Notes: generated from the sequence alone by a model not told the origin. A DNA stretch of 64,000 nucleotides from Streptomyces showdoensis (GCF_039535475.1 NZ_BAAAXG010000004.1:1-64000), one strand, 5' to 3'. Numbered from the stretch's first letter, positions 43,241-54,238 are shown. A program made the numbers and translations.

Positions 43241-43345
43241 GTGCGTGCCCACGTCACCACCGCCGCCGTCGTCTCCCGCGCCCGGTACGACGTGATCCTG
43301 GCCTCTTCGTCCGTCCGGTGCCGGCTGCGCGGCCGGCACCGCTGA
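43241..43345 (+). CDS. Leader peptide (34 residues) upstream of the EF-G paralogue
   Basis: GTG at 43241 with GGGAG 6-7 nt upstream, TGA at 43343-43345. The peptide starts MRAHVTTAAVVSRARYDVIL and ends VRCRLRGRHR, with five Arg codons and one Cys codon in the last nine. It lies 62 nt after a promoter candidate and 111 nt before the EF-G paralogue. Its last eight codons and stop overlap a perfect 10-bp hairpin. This is the classic layout of a regulatory upstream ORF. It could sense ribosome stalling (drug) or an amino acid (Arg or Cys supply); it also weakly resembles the short Arg/Cys leader peptides seen in streptomycetes. Confidence 0.55.
   Translation: MRAHVTTAAVVSRARYDVILASSSVRCRLRGRHR
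43316..43341 (+). promoter_or_regulatory. Attenuator-like hairpin at the end of the leader ORF
   Basis: CGGTGCCGGC (43316-43325) pairs perfectly with GCCGGCACCG (43332-43341) around TGCGCG. The right arm reaches 2 nt before the leader stop codon, so a terminating ribosome would melt it. Confidence 0.6.
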
Positions 43346-43456
43346 CCCGCGACGAGGACGGATCCACGCACGCCTTTCCCGACTTCCGCGTGCCCGGCCC
43401 GCCGTCACGGCAATCGCGCTGCCCAGCCACCGCTTCGCACGCGAAAGACCACCATC

Positions 43457-45490
43457 ATGCGTACCACCGGAAACGCCCGCACCGCCGTCCGCAACCTCGG
43501 CATCCTGGCCCACGTCGACGCCGGCAAGACCACCCTCACCGAGCGGTTCCTCTTCCTCACCGGTGCCATCCACAAGCGCGGCGAGGTCCACGACGGCACC
43601 ACCGTCACCGACTTCGACCCGCAGGAGCGCGACCGCGGCATCACCATCTCCGCCGCGGCCGTCAGCTGCGACTGGGCCGGACACCGGCTGAACCTGATCG
43701 ACACGCCCGGGCACGTCGACTTCTCCGACGAGGTGGAACGCGCGCTGCGCGTCCTCGACGGCGCCGTCGCCGTCTTCGACGGCGTGGCGGGCGTCGAGCC
43801 GCAGAGCGAGTCGGTGTGGCGCCAGGCCGACCGGCACGGGGTCCCGCGCATCGCCTTCGTCAACAAGCTCGACCGCGCGGGCGCCGACCTCGACACCGCC
43901 GTGCACTCCCTGCGCACCCGGCTCGGCACCGTACCGCTGCCCGTCCAGCTCCCCATCGGCAGCGAAGCCGCCTTCACCGGCGTCGTGGACCTGGTCCGCA
44001 TGCGGGCGTACGCGTGGCCGGACGGGGCCGACACCTGCACCGAGGGTCCCGTGCCCGAGGAGCTGCGGGACGAGGCCGCACGCCGCCGGCGCCGGCTGAC
44101 GGAGACGGTCGCGGAACTGCACGCCGCCGCCCTGGAGGAGTACTGCGAGCTCGGCACGCTCACGGAGCCCACGCTGGCCGCCGCGCTGCGCGACCTCACC
44201 CTCTCCGGCGAGGCCGTCGTCGTGCTCTGCGGCTCCGCCTACCGCAACCGCGGCATCGAACCGCTGCTCGACGCCGTCGTCGCCTACCTGCCCGCGCCGA
44301 CGGACCTGCCGCCGGTCCGCGGGGACCGCCCCGCCGACCCGGAGGCGCCGTTCACCGCGCTCGCCTTCAAGGTGAGCGCCACGCCCACCGGCCGCCTGAC
44401 CTACCTCCGCGTCTACGCGGGAACGATCCGCAAGGGGGACACCGTGCTCGACACCACCGCGCGCCGCAGCGAACGGATCGCCCGGATCCTGCGGGTCCAG
44501 GCCGACCGGACCACGGAGGCGGACCGGGCCGTGGCCGGCGACATCGTCGCCGTCGTCGGCCCGAAGGCCGCCCGCGCCGGTGCCACGCTCTGCGCCCCGG
44601 ACGCGCCCATGCTGCTCGAACCGCCCGTCTCCGCCGACCCGGTCGTCTCCGTGGCCGTCGAGGCCCGGCGGGGCCTCGACACCGAACGCCTCGCCGCCGC
44701 CCTGGCCCGCCTCGCCGAGGAGGACCCGTCGCTGGTCGTGCGCACCGACCCGGAATCGGGCCAGACGGTGCTGTCCGGCCTGGGCGAGCTGCACCTGGAG
44801 GTGGCGGTGGAGAAGCTGCGCCGCGCCCAGGGCCTGGAGGTCACGGTGGGCCGGCCGCGCGTGGCGTACCGGGAGACCGTCGTCCGGGGCGTCACCGGAC
44901 TCGCGTACCGGCACGTCAAACAGGACGGCGGCGCGGGCCAGTTCGCCCACGTCGTCATCGACCTCGCACCGCTGGAGGGGGCGGACCGGGAGGAGGCTCC
45001 GGGGGCGCCGGACTTCGTCTTCCGGTCGACCGTCACGGGCGGCCGCGTCCCGCAGGAGTTCGTGCGCGCGGTCGAGGCCGGCTGCCGCGACGCCCTCGCC
45101 GAGGGCCCGCTCGGCGGCCATCCCGTCACCGGCGTGCGCGTCACGCTCACCGACGGGGCGACCCATGTGAAGGACTCGTCCGAGCTCGCCTTCCGGGCCG
45201 CGGGCCGCTTCGCCCTCCGCGAGGCGCTCCGGACGAGCGAGCTGGCGCTGCTCGAACCGGTCGCCGAGGTCACCGTGACCGTGCCCGACAGCGCCGTCGG
45301 CTCCGTCCTCGGCGACCTGTCCGCCCGGCGCGGCCGGGTCACCGACTCGACCACCCGGGGCGGTACGGCGGTCCTGACGGCCACGGTGCCGCTGGCCGAG
45401 CTCTTCGGCTACGCGTCCCGGCTCCGCGGGCGCACCCAGGGCCGCGGGACCTTCACCACGCGTCCGTCGGGGTACGCCCCGGCCGGCTGA
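43457..45490 (+). CDS. EF-G-like translation GTPase (second EF-G / ribosomal-protection-like paralogue)
   Basis: 677 residues, shorter than housekeeping EF-G (about 700-710). GTPase motifs are G1 [13 protein letters not shown] near 19, G2 [10 protein letters not shown]3 [18 protein letters not shown]4 NKLDRAGAD. Domains II to V follow in normal order (VALTP-like [51 protein letters not shown]). It is not in an str operon but alone, downstream of a leader ORF with a hairpin. Streptomycetes carry extra EF-G/TetM-like GTPases; drug tolerance or a specialised translocase are both possible. Ends before a strong terminator. Confidence 0.88.
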   Translation: MRTTGNARTAVRNLGILAHVDAGKTTLTERFLFLTGAIHKRGEVHDGTTVTDFDPQERDRGITISAAAVSCDWAGHRLNLIDTPGHVDFSDEVERALRVLDGAVAVFDGVAGVEPQSESVWRQADRHGVPRIAFVNKLDRAGADLDTAVHSLRTRLGTVPLPVQLPIGSEAAFTGVVDLVRMRAYAWPDGADTCTEGPVPEELRDEAARRRRRLTETVAELHAAALEEYCELGTLTEPTLAAALRDLTLSGEAVVVLCGSAYRNRGIEPLLDAVVAYLPAPTDLPPVRGDRPADPEAPFTALAFKVSATPTGRLTYLRVYAGTIRKGDTVLDTTARRSERIARILRVQADRTTEADRAVAGDIVAVVGPKAARAGATLCAPDAPMLLEPPVSADPVVSVAVEARRGLDTERLAAALARLAEEDPSLVVRTDPESGQTVLSGLGELHLEVAVEKLRRAQGLEVTVGRPRVAYRETVVRGVTGLAYRHVKQDGGAGQFAHVVIDLAPLEGADREEAPGAPDFVFRSTVTGGRVPQEFVRAVEAGCRDALAEGPLGGHPVTGVRVTLTDGATHVKDSSELAFRAAGRFALREALRTSELALLEPVAEVTVTVPDSAVGSVLGDLSARRGRVTDSTTRGGTAVLTATVPLAELFGYASRLRGRTQGRGTFTTRPSGYAPAG

Positions 45491-45537
45491 GCGGCAGCGC
45501 GGCCCGCGGGGGGCGCGGAGCACCCCGGAACACCGCA

Positions 45538-45572
45538 AGGCCGGCCCGGCGCCAGGGGCGTCGGGCCGGCCT
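45538..45572. terminator. Bidirectional terminator between the EF-G paralogue and argG
   Basis: AGGCCGGCCCG (45538-45548) and CGGGCCGGCCT (45562-45572) pair perfectly, with an inner GCGCC/GGCGT stem in the loop. Similar GGCCGGCC words follow in 45580-45610. Confidence 0.75.
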
Positions 45573-45623
45573 CGGGGCGGGGCCGGCCCCGGGGGGTGGG
45601 CCGGCCTCGGGGGAGGGGTCGGG

Positions 45624-47113
<1,490 letters not shown>

Positions 47114-47242
47114 AGCCCCCTCCGGAAGCCCGCCGTCCGCCCCGCCTGTCCGGAAAGCGGGGGTGCGGGTGGTGCGCCCCCGCACGGCTCCCCGATAGTC
47201 GTCGACGGGCAGCAGCGCCGGACCCGACGGACTGGGGAGCAC

Positions 47243-48193
47243 GTGGACGCACAGGACGCGCGAGAGCAGGTCATCACCTCGGGGCCGGAGCCCCACGGCG
47301 GCCCCGTCGTCACCCCGGCACGCCGCCTCAGAGCGACCGCGGTCGGCGGCGTGGCCGTGCTGCTGTGGGCGTCGCTCGCCCTCTTCACCACGCTCACCGG
47401 GCGGATCCCGCCGTTCCAGCTGACCGCCATGGCCTTCGCCGTCGGCGGGCTCCTCGGGCTGCCGCGGGCCCTGCGCGGCGGTGCCGCGCTCGTGCGCGGG
47501 CTGCCCGCCGGGGCCTGGGTGCTCGGGATCGGCGGACTGTTCGGCTACCACTTCTTCTACTTCCTGGCCCTGCGCAACGCCCCGCCCGTCGACGCCGGCC
47601 TCATCGCCTATCTGTGGCCGCTGCTCATCGTGGTGTTCTCCGCGCTGCTGCCGGGCGAGCGGCTGCGCTGGTGGCACACGGCCGGCGCGGTGCTGGGCCT
47701 CGGCGGCACCTTCCTGCTCGTGACCGGCGGACAGGGCGTCCAGTTCCGCGGCGAGTACCTGCTCGGCTACGTCGCCGCCGCCGTCTGCGCCGTGGTGTGG
47801 TCGGTGTACTCGGTCGCGAACCGGCGCTACCCGCAGGTCCCGACGGACGCCGTGGCCTTCTTCTGCCTGGCCACCGCCGCCCTCGCGGCCGCCGCCCACC
47901 TGCTCTTCGAGACCACCGTCCGGCCCGAGGGCTGGCAGTGGCTCGCCGTGCTGGCCCTCGGCGTCGGACCGGTCGGCGGCGCCTTCTACGTCTGGGACCA
48001 CGGCACCAAGCACGGCGACATCCGGCTGCTCGGCACCGTGTCGTACTTCGCCCCGCTGCTGTCCACCGCCCTGCTGGTGGCGACGGGACGGGCCGCGGCG
48101 AGCTGGCCCGTCGCCGTCGCCTGTGTGCTGATCACCGGCGGCGCGATGCTCGCCTCGGCCGAGGCCCTGCGCGCCGCGCGCCGCCGGAGATAG
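47243..48193 (+). CDS. EamA/DMT-family transporter
   Basis: 316 residues with ten hydrophobic segments arranged as two EamA repeats (GGVAVLLWASLALFTTLTGR at the start, YVAAAVCAVVWSVYSVANRR for the second half). Such proteins export metabolites, often amino acids or related compounds. The GTG at 47243 follows GGGGAG and is preferred to the ATG at 47102, which lies in the argG promoter. Divergent from argG, which hints at but does not prove arginine-related export. Confidence 0.85.
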   Translation: MDAQDAREQVITSGPEPHGGPVVTPARRLRATAVGGVAVLLWASLALFTTLTGRIPPFQLTAMAFAVGGLLGLPRALRGGAALVRGLPAGAWVLGIGGLFGYHFFYFLALRNAPPVDAGLIAYLWPLLIVVFSALLPGERLRWWHTAGAVLGLGGTFLLVTGGQGVQFRGEYLLGYVAAAVCAVVWSVYSVANRRYPQVPTDAVAFFCLATAALAAAAHLLFETTVRPEGWQWLAVLALGVGPVGGAFYVWDHGTKHGDIRLLGTVSYFAPLLSTALLVATGRAAASWPVAVACVLITGGAMLASAEALRAARRRR

Positions 48194-48208
48194 GGGACCG
48201 ACGGCCGG

Positions 48209-50014
48209 TCAGGCGTCCACCGGCCACGTGCCCCGGCGGACCATTTCGGTCACCTTCTCGGCGCCGTTGGCCCGGACGAGGAGTTCGAGCCGCATCCGCT
48301 CGATGTCCTCCGCGCTCCACTGTTCCGTGGCCATCGTCGCCTTCTCGTGCGACCAGCCGTTGTCGTAGTGCCGGACGACGTAGTCCTTCTGGAAGTCCCA
48401 CATCTTCGTGCCCGGCAGCGGGGTGACGATGAACGGGTTCGCGTACGCCATGCCGTGGCCCATCAGGGTCACCGCGTAGTCGATGGTCTTCTCGATCTGC
48501 TCCAGCGACTCGACGTACGGCTCGGCGCCGGGGCGCTCGGGCGGATTGACGAAGCCGAGCATGAATCCGCCGGTGACCTGGATCCCGTACTCGGTGAACA
48601 TCTCGACGATTTCCCCCGTGGCCTGCTGGAAGGCGTTGAGCCGCGGCTTGCCCGACTGCTCCAGGCTGTCCTCGTTGGCGCTCTCCACCGCCAGGTACAC
48701 GCTGTAGCAACCGCCGTCCGCCATCGCCCTGATGAGGTCCCGGCAGGTGAGCCCGTCGCGCATCGCCGCGAGCACGTTCCGGAAGTTGGGGTTGCGCCGC
48801 TCGGACTCGGCCATCGTGGCGGCGAAGCTCTCGCCCAGGTGCAGCAGCACCAGGTTGAACAGGCTCAGGCCGCCCTCCTCGACCCACGGCAGGTCGTGCT
48901 TGCGGAGCAGCTCGAAGACCCGCATCGCGTACAGCGGGTCGTGCAGCAGGTGGTCGTCCTCGATCAGGACCTCCGTCACGCCCCGCTTGGTGATCTCGCC
49001 GAGGTGCAGGTCGAACCAGTCGGTGCCGAGCGCCCGCCACGGCCCGTTCACCATCGGGATGTAGCAGAAGTCGCAGCCGACGTTGCAGCCGATCGTCGAG
49101 AAGATCTGCGCCCACGAGCCGTGCGCCCGCACCCGCTTGCCCGACGAGTGGTACGCCTGCTCGTACTGGCTCATGTCCAGCAGCCCGAAGTCGGGCAGCG
49201 GCATCATGGCGAGCCGCTGGTCGAGCCCCTGCCGCTTCGGCAGGATCCGCATGTAAGGGGAGGACGCCGTCGTCCGCACCACCGCGCCGTCCGCGCGGCG
49301 GTACGCGATGCCCGGCACGGCGTCGATGTCGCCGCCCTCCTCGGTCAGCGCCTGCAGCAGGGCGGTGAAGGTCTGGTCGGCCTCGTTGATGACCACGTGG
49401 TCGAACGGCGAGTCGGGCACCGAGTAGCGCCAGTCGCCGCTCGGGTGCGCCCCGCCGGTGACCGTGACGATCGACGGGTCGATGTCCTTGACCAGATCGG
49501 CGAGGGCGCGGGCGTTGCCCCACTGGACGGTGTAGATGCACTGGACGCCGATCACGTCCGGCTCGTACTCCTCGATGACCGCCCGTAATTGGGCGTCGTC
49601 GAGGCCGTAGCGGACCAGGTTGCTGCCGCCGCCGAGGTCGACCAGGTGGCGCTCCTGCTCCCAGCCGGCGAAGGGCGAGTCGACGATCTTCACGTCGAAG
49701 CCCGAGAGCCGGGCGTTGGTGGCGATGCGCAGCAGGCCGATCGGGGTGCCGGCCCGCTTCATGACCTCGAAGGTGTCCAGGCCGAGGGCCCGGAAGCTGC
49801 TCCGTTCCGGGGAGGGTTCCACGACCCGCGTGTACGAGGGCACGAGGAGCAGGACCCGCGGCGCCTCGCCGCGGGCGCGCCGCCGGGTGCCGGAGACCGA
49901 CGTGCGCAGAGAGGGGCGGCCCAGGTGCCGCAGCGGCCGGCGCTGCGGGGCGCTGGAGAACGTGACGGTGGGGTTCTCGATGAGCACGGGCGAAGGGGAA
50001 ACGTTTCGCGACAC
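48209..50014 (-). CDS. Cobalamin-binding-domain radical SAM protein
   Basis: 601 residues. The first 55 residues are basic and Pro-rich, then a B12-binding-like Rossmann domain (about 55-230: VLLLVPSYTRVVEPSPERSS, VTVTGGAHPSGDWR) and a radical SAM core with Cys motif TIGCNVGCDFCYIP (CxxxCxxC) near 310, plus YLAVESANEDSLEQSGKPR and GFMLGFVNPPERPG. A class B methyltransferase or rearrangement-type enzyme is likely. No biosynthetic partner is adjacent, so the substrate is unknown. GTG at 50014 with GGAG 5 nt upstream. A perfect GAAACGTTTC palindrome overlaps its first codons. Confidence 0.86.
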   Translation of the reverse strand: MSRNVSPSPVLIENPTVTFSSAPQRRPLRHLGRPSLRTSVSGTRRRARGEAPRVLLLVPSYTRVVEPSPERSSFRALGLDTFEVMKRAGTPIGLLRIATNARLSGFDVKIVDSPFAGWEQERHLVDLGGGSNLVRYGLDDAQLRAVIEEYEPDVIGVQCIYTVQWGNARALADLVKDIDPSIVTVTGGAHPSGDWRYSVPDSPFDHVVINEADQTFTALLQALTEEGGDIDAVPGIAYRRADGAVVRTTASSPYMRILPKRQGLDQRLAMMPLPDFGLLDMSQYEQAYHSSGKRVRAHGSWAQIFSTIGCNVGCDFCYIPMVNGPWRALGTDWFDLHLGEITKRGVTEVLIEDDHLLHDPLYAMRVFELLRKHDLPWVEEGGLSLFNLVLLHLGESFAATMAESERRNPNFRNVLAAMRDGLTCRDLIRAMADGGCYSVYLAVESANEDSLEQSGKPRLNAFQQATGEIVEMFTEYGIQVTGGFMLGFVNPPERPGAEPYVESLEQIEKTIDYAVTLMGHGMAYANPFIVTPLPGTKMWDFQKDYVVRHYDNGWSHEKATMATEQWSAEDIERMRLELLVRANGAEKVTEMVRRGTWPVDA

Positions 50015-50339
50015 GAGCGCTCCATCTGTCCGATGCGAATGGACAATGAGCTCAGATCGTGAACCCGCACGGACCGCGCGGGCGCTGTTTCCCCGCTCAA
50101 TGGCGCGAATGCACACGCCCGCCGCGCAATGCGTCCGGATCCGGCGGAAAGCCCGGTACGCGATGTGACGCCCTCGCCACCCCGGGTGAAACGGAACTCC
50201 GGCATCGGATTCGCCCGCCGCCCGGCCGTGAATGGTCGGTGCCCGGGGTTGGGGCTACTGTCGAGGTATAGGCCAGAGGTGCGCCCGCGCCCCCGCGGTC
50301 TCGGAGGCGGAATCGCGCGGCGTGCGAAAGGAGCCTCCC
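50015..50339. other. 325-bp divergent region between the radical SAM gene and the sugar ABC operon
   Basis: No gene. A TATAGG at 50267-50272 is the only AT-rich hexamer near the ABC operon and may be its -10. The palindrome GAAACGTTTC at 49998-50007, just inside the divergent gene, resembles LacI-family half-sites. Confidence 0.45.
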
Positions 50340-51431
50340 ATGACCCGAACATTGCGCGCCGCGATAGCCCTGGCGGGGACCGCGGCGCTCTCCCTCGGAG
50401 TGGTGTCGACGAGCGGGGCCCTCCAGCCGGGTTCGGCGCAGAGCAAGGCCGAAGAGATCCGCATCGGGCTGCTCCTCCCGGAGAGCAAGACCACGCGGTA
50501 CGAGAAATTCGACCGGCCGTACATCGAGCAGAAGATCCAGGAGCTGGCGCCGGGCGCCCAGATCGACTATTACAACGCCGCCGAGAGCGCCACCACCCAG
50601 CAGCAGCAGGTCAACACCGCGCTCGCCAAGGGCGACAAGGTGCTGATCCTCGACGCGGTGGACGCGAAGTCGATCCAGTCCTCCGTGCAGAAGGCCCATG
50701 ACGCGGGCGTGAAGGTCGTCGCCTACGACCGCCTCGCGCAGGGTCCGGTCGACGCCTACGTCTCGTACGACAACCGCGAGGTCGGCAGGCTCCAGGGCAC
50801 GGCCCTGCTGGCCGCCCTGGGCGACAAGGCCAAGAGCGGCGACATCGTGATGCACAACGGGTCGCCGACCGACCCGAACGCGGCCGAGTTCAAGGCCGGT
50901 GCGCACTCCGTCCTCGACGGCAAGGTGACGATCGGCAAGGAGTACGACACCCCCAACTGGGACCCGAACAACGCCAACCAGCAGATGTCCGGCGCGATCA
51001 GCGCGCTCGGCAAGGACAAGATCGTCGGTGTCTACTCGGCCAACGACGGTCTGGCCGCCGGCATCTCGACCGCCCTCCAGGCGGCCGGCCTGAAGGTGCC
51101 GCTGACCGGACAGGACGCCCAACTCGACGCCATCCAGCGGATCCTGCTGGGCACCCAGACCATCACCGTCCAGAAGCCGTACAAGCCGGAGGCGGACATC
51201 GCCGCGACCATGGCCGTCGACTTCGCCCAGGGCAAGTCGCTGCCCGCCGACCTCGTCCCCGTCACCAAGACCAGCGGCAGCGGCGAGAAGGTGCCGTCCA
51301 ACCTGCTCAAGCCGGTCGTCGTGAACAAGGACAACATCAAGGACACGGTCGTCAAGGACGGCATGTACACCGTCCAGGAGATCTGCACCCCGGCCTACGC
51401 GGCGGCGTGCAAGCAAGCCGGCCTGACGTAG
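50340..51431 (+). CDS. xylF: Sugar (xylose-type) ABC transporter substrate-binding protein
   Basis: 363 residues. Sec signal RAAIALAGTAALSLGVVSTS without a lipobox Cys. The mature part is a type I periplasmic-binding fold of the XylF/RbsB class: IGLLLPESKTTRYEKFDRPY, LILDAVDAKSIQSSVQKAHD, VVAYDRLAQGPVDAYVSYDN, and ANDGLAAGISTALQAAGL. The XylF subgroup has YDR and YVSYDN, both present. ATG at 50340 with AAAGGAG about 6 nt upstream. First gene of a three-gene operon. Confidence 0.87.
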   Translation: MTRTLRAAIALAGTAALSLGVVSTSGALQPGSAQSKAEEIRIGLLLPESKTTRYEKFDRPYIEQKIQELAPGAQIDYYNAAESATTQQQQVNTALAKGDKVLILDAVDAKSIQSSVQKAHDAGVKVVAYDRLAQGPVDAYVSYDNREVGRLQGTALLAALGDKAKSGDIVMHNGSPTDPNAAEFKAGAHSVLDGKVTIGKEYDTPNWDPNNANQQMSGAISALGKDKIVGVYSANDGLAAGISTALQAAGLKVPLTGQDAQLDAIQRILLGTQTITVQKPYKPEADIAATMAVDFAQGKSLPADLVPVTKTSGSGEKVPSNLLKPVVVNKDNIKDTVVKDGMYTVQEICTPAYAAACKQAGLT

Positions 51432-51440
51432 TCGGAGGCG

Positions 51441-52271
51441 GTGGAATTGCCGGAAGCACCTGTGCTGGTACTGCGGGGGATCTCCAAGCGGTTCGGCGCG
51501 GTCCAGGCCCTGTCGGACTTCGACCTGGAGGTCCACGCCGGTGAGGTCGTCGCCCTGGTCGGCGACAACGGCGCCGGCAAGTCGACCGCCGTCAAGTCGA
51601 TCGCCGGGGTCAACCCGCCCGACGAGGGCGTCATCGAATGGCAGGGGCGGCCGGTCTCGATCGGCCGTCCCCACGACGCCCAGAACCTCGGGATCGCCAC
51701 CGTCTACCAGGACCTCGCCCTGTGCGACAACCTCGACGTGGTCGGCAACCTCTTCCTCGGCAGGGAACTGCGCCGCTTCGGGGTGCTCGACGAGGTCCGC
51801 ATGGAGCAGCGCTCCCGCGAACTGCTCGACACCCTGTCCATCCGCATCCCGAGCGTCCGCATCCCCGTCGCCTCCCTCTCCGGCGGCCAGCGCCAGACCG
51901 TGGCGATCGCCCGCTCCCTGATCGGCGATCCCAAGGTCGTCATCCTGGACGAGCCGACCGCCGCGCTCGGCGTGGAGCAGACCGCCGAGGTCCTCGACCT
52001 GGTCGAACGGCTCCGCGGCCACGGCCTGGGCACCATCCTCATCAGCCACAACATGGTCGACGTGATGGCCGTCGCCGACCGGATCGCGGTCCTTCGGCTC
52101 GGCCGGAACAACGGGTTCTTCGACAAGAACGCCACCACGACCGAAGAGATCATCTCCGCGATCACCGGCGCCAGCGACAGCGCCGTCACCCGCCGCCAGG
52201 CCCGTATCCGCGAGGAACGGGAAGCCCGCGGCGAGCGCGGGGGCCCGGGGCGACGGGAGGAGGAGCGATGA
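51441..52271 (+). CDS. xylG: Sugar ABC transporter ATP-binding protein (single NBD)
   Basis: 276 residues, a single ATPase module rather than the double RbsA/XylG type. Walker A GDNGAGKSTAVKSIAG near 41, Q-loop, signature VASLSGGQRQTVAIARSL near 140, Walker B VVILDEPTAALG, His in LISHNMVDVM. The tail is highly charged (Arg/Glu). GTG at 51441 follows the binding-protein gene by 9 nt (GGAGG at 51433-51437), and the TGA overlaps the permease ATG. Confidence 0.9.
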   Translation: MELPEAPVLVLRGISKRFGAVQALSDFDLEVHAGEVVALVGDNGAGKSTAVKSIAGVNPPDEGVIEWQGRPVSIGRPHDAQNLGIATVYQDLALCDNLDVVGNLFLGRELRRFGVLDEVRMEQRSRELLDTLSIRIPSVRIPVASLSGGQRQTVAIARSLIGDPKVVILDEPTAALGVEQTAEVLDLVERLRGHGLGTILISHNMVDVMAVADRIAVLRLGRNNGFFDKNATTTEEIISAITGASDSAVTRRQARIREEREARGERGGPGRREEER

Positions 52272-53539
52272 AGCGCGCCGGCGACCCCGACGACCGCGAC
52301 CGCGTCGCCCCCGAGGCGATGCCCGCCGTCGACAGCCGTCTGATCGTCCGCGAGGAGGGACTGCGCGGCTACCTGGGCGAGTTCCGCCGCAAGCTGCGCA
52401 GCGGCGAACTCGGCTCGCTGCCCGTCGTGGTGGCCGTCATCATCATCTGGACGGTCTTCGGCAGCCTCAACAGCGCGTTCCTCTCCGCGCAGAACCTCTC
52501 CGACCTCAGCCAGCAGATCGTCGGCACCGGCATGATCGCCGTCGGCATCGTCTTCGTCCTGCTGCTCGGCGAGATCGACCTCTCCGTCGGCTCCGTCAGT
52601 GGTCTGTGCGCCGCCCTCTTCGCCGTGCTCAACGTCATCAACGGGATGAACCAGTGGCTGGCGCTGCTGGTCGCCCTGGCCGGGGGAGCGGCCGTCGGAC
52701 TCATCCAGGGATTCTTCTTCGCCAAGGTCGGCGTGCCCGCCTTCGTCGTCACCCTGGCCGGCAACCTCGCCTGGAACGGCCTGATGCTCCAGGTGCTCGG
52801 CAGCAGCGGCACGGTCAACATCCCGAGCGAGAGCATCGTCTCCAAGCTCTACTCGACGATCTTCCACAGCCCCGCGGCCGCCTACGTGGCCGCGGGCGTC
52901 GGCGTCGGGCTCTTCCTGCTCTCCTCGCTGCTCGACGCCAAGCGCCGCCGGTCGGCCCGGGTGCCGTTCCGGCCGGTCGCCGAGATCGTGCTGCGCACGG
53001 TCGTGATCGGGGCCATCGCCTTCGCCGCCGCGTACATCCTCAACCAGTACCAGGGGCTCCCGCTGGCCCTGCTGGTCTTCCTGATCCTGCTGGTGGTCGT
53101 GGACTTCGTGCTGCGCCGCACCCGCTACGGGCGGCAGGTCTTCGCGGTCGGCGGGAACATCGAGGGCGCCCGGAGGGCCGGCATCGGCGTGCCGTTCATC
53201 CGCATGAGCGTCTTCACGGTCTCCGGCCTGATGGCCGCGGTCGGCGGACTCTTCCTGGCCGGACAGATCCAGTCCGCGAGCCAGACCTCCGGCGGCGGCA
53301 ACCTGCTCATGAACGTCATCGCCGCCGCGGTCATCGGCGGCACCAGCCTGTTCGGCGGCCGGGGCTCGGTCTGGTCGGCCCTGCTCGGCTCCCTCGTCAT
53401 CGGCTCGATCCAGTCGGGCATGAACATCATGGGTGTCAGCAACGCCGTCCAGTTCATGATCACCGGCTCGGTGCTGCTCGCCGCCGTGGTCGTCGACTCG
53501 CTGTCCCGGCGCAGCCAGAAGGCCGCGGGCCGGGCCTGA
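52268..53539 (+). CDS. xylH: Sugar ABC transporter permease (XylH/RbsC type)
   Basis: 423 residues with about ten to twelve membrane segments and the family core EIDLSVGSVSGLCAALFAVL near 105, which is the conserved loop of branched-sugar permeases, and GGTSLFGGRGSVWSALLGSL near 360. ATG at 52268 overlaps the ATPase stop (ATGA) with GGAGGAG upstream. With XylF and XylG it forms a complete pentose-type importer. No regulator gene of ROK type is adjacent, unlike some streptomycetes. Confidence 0.88.
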   Translation: MKRAGDPDDRDRVAPEAMPAVDSRLIVREEGLRGYLGEFRRKLRSGELGSLPVVVAVIIIWTVFGSLNSAFLSAQNLSDLSQQIVGTGMIAVGIVFVLLLGEIDLSVGSVSGLCAALFAVLNVINGMNQWLALLVALAGGAAVGLIQGFFFAKVGVPAFVVTLAGNLAWNGLMLQVLGSSGTVNIPSESIVSKLYSTIFHSPAAAYVAAGVGVGLFLLSSLLDAKRRRSARVPFRPVAEIVLRTVVIGAIAFAAAYILNQYQGLPLALLVFLILLVVVDFVLRRTRYGRQVFAVGGNIEGARRAGIGVPFIRMSVFTVSGLMAAVGGLFLAGQIQSASQTSGGGNLLMNVIAAAVIGGTSLFGGRGSVWSALLGSLVIGSIQSGMNIMGVSNAVQFMITGSVLLAAVVVDSLSRRSQKAAGRA

Positions 53540-53594
53540 CGGGACGCGCTCCGGAAGGGGGCCCGCCCCGGAGTTCAAGATCATCGCGTGCAGA

Positions 53595-54212
53595 ATGACC
53601 CGTATGACCCTGACGAACACACCCAGGACGGCCACGGTCGACGACGCCGCACTCATCGGCGGCATTCTGACCCGCGCCTTCGACGACGACCCGATGATGC
53701 GCTGGTTCTTCCCGGAGGACGCCTCCCGCGCGGCCTCGCTGGGCCGTTACTTCGCCACGATCTTCACCCGGCAGTACGTCCACCACGGCGTGTGCGAGCG
53801 CACCGACGCGGCCGTCTCGTTCTGGGTGCCCGCGGCGGCGCAGGAGAAGGCGGTGCCCGACGAGGAGACCATCGAGGAGCTGAAGGGCATCCTCGGCGAC
53901 CGGGTCGGGCAGTTCGGCGCGGCCGTCGAGACCGCCGCCGCGCACGCGCCCCGGGAGCCGCACTGGTCCCTGTCGCTGATAGGCGCCGACCCGGCCGCGC
54001 AGGGGCAGGGCCACGGGTCCGCGCTGCTGCGCTCGGGCCTGGCCCGGGCCGACGCGGAGGGCATGCCGGTTTACCTGGAGTCCTCCAAGGCGTCCAACAT
54101 CCCGGTCTACGAGCACTTCGGCTTCACCGTCCGCGAGGAGGTGCCGCTGCCCGGTGACGGCCCGATGCTCTGGGGCATGTGGCGCGAGCCGCGCCGCCCG
54201 GCCGGCGCGTAG
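53595..54212 (+). CDS. GNAT-family N-acetyltransferase
   Basis: 205 residues. Acetyl-CoA site ADPAAQGQGHGSALLRSGLA near 135 (Q/R-x-x-G-x-G/A) and VYLESSKASNIPVYEHFGFT near 160. The N-terminal half (TRAFDDDPMMRWFFPEDASR) resembles the group of small-molecule acetyltransferases. ATG at 53595; an ATG at 53604 is an alternative. The gene ends before a shared terminator. Confidence 0.87.
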   Translation: MTRMTLTNTPRTATVDDAALIGGILTRAFDDDPMMRWFFPEDASRAASLGRYFATIFTRQYVHHGVCERTDAAVSFWVPAAAQEKAVPDEETIEELKGILGDRVGQFGAAVETAAAHAPREPHWSLSLIGADPAAQGQGHGSALLRSGLARADAEGMPVYLESSKASNIPVYEHFGFTVREEVPLPGDGPMLWGMWREPRRPAGA

Positions 54213-54238
54213 CCGGAACGGCGGGAACGGCGGGAACG

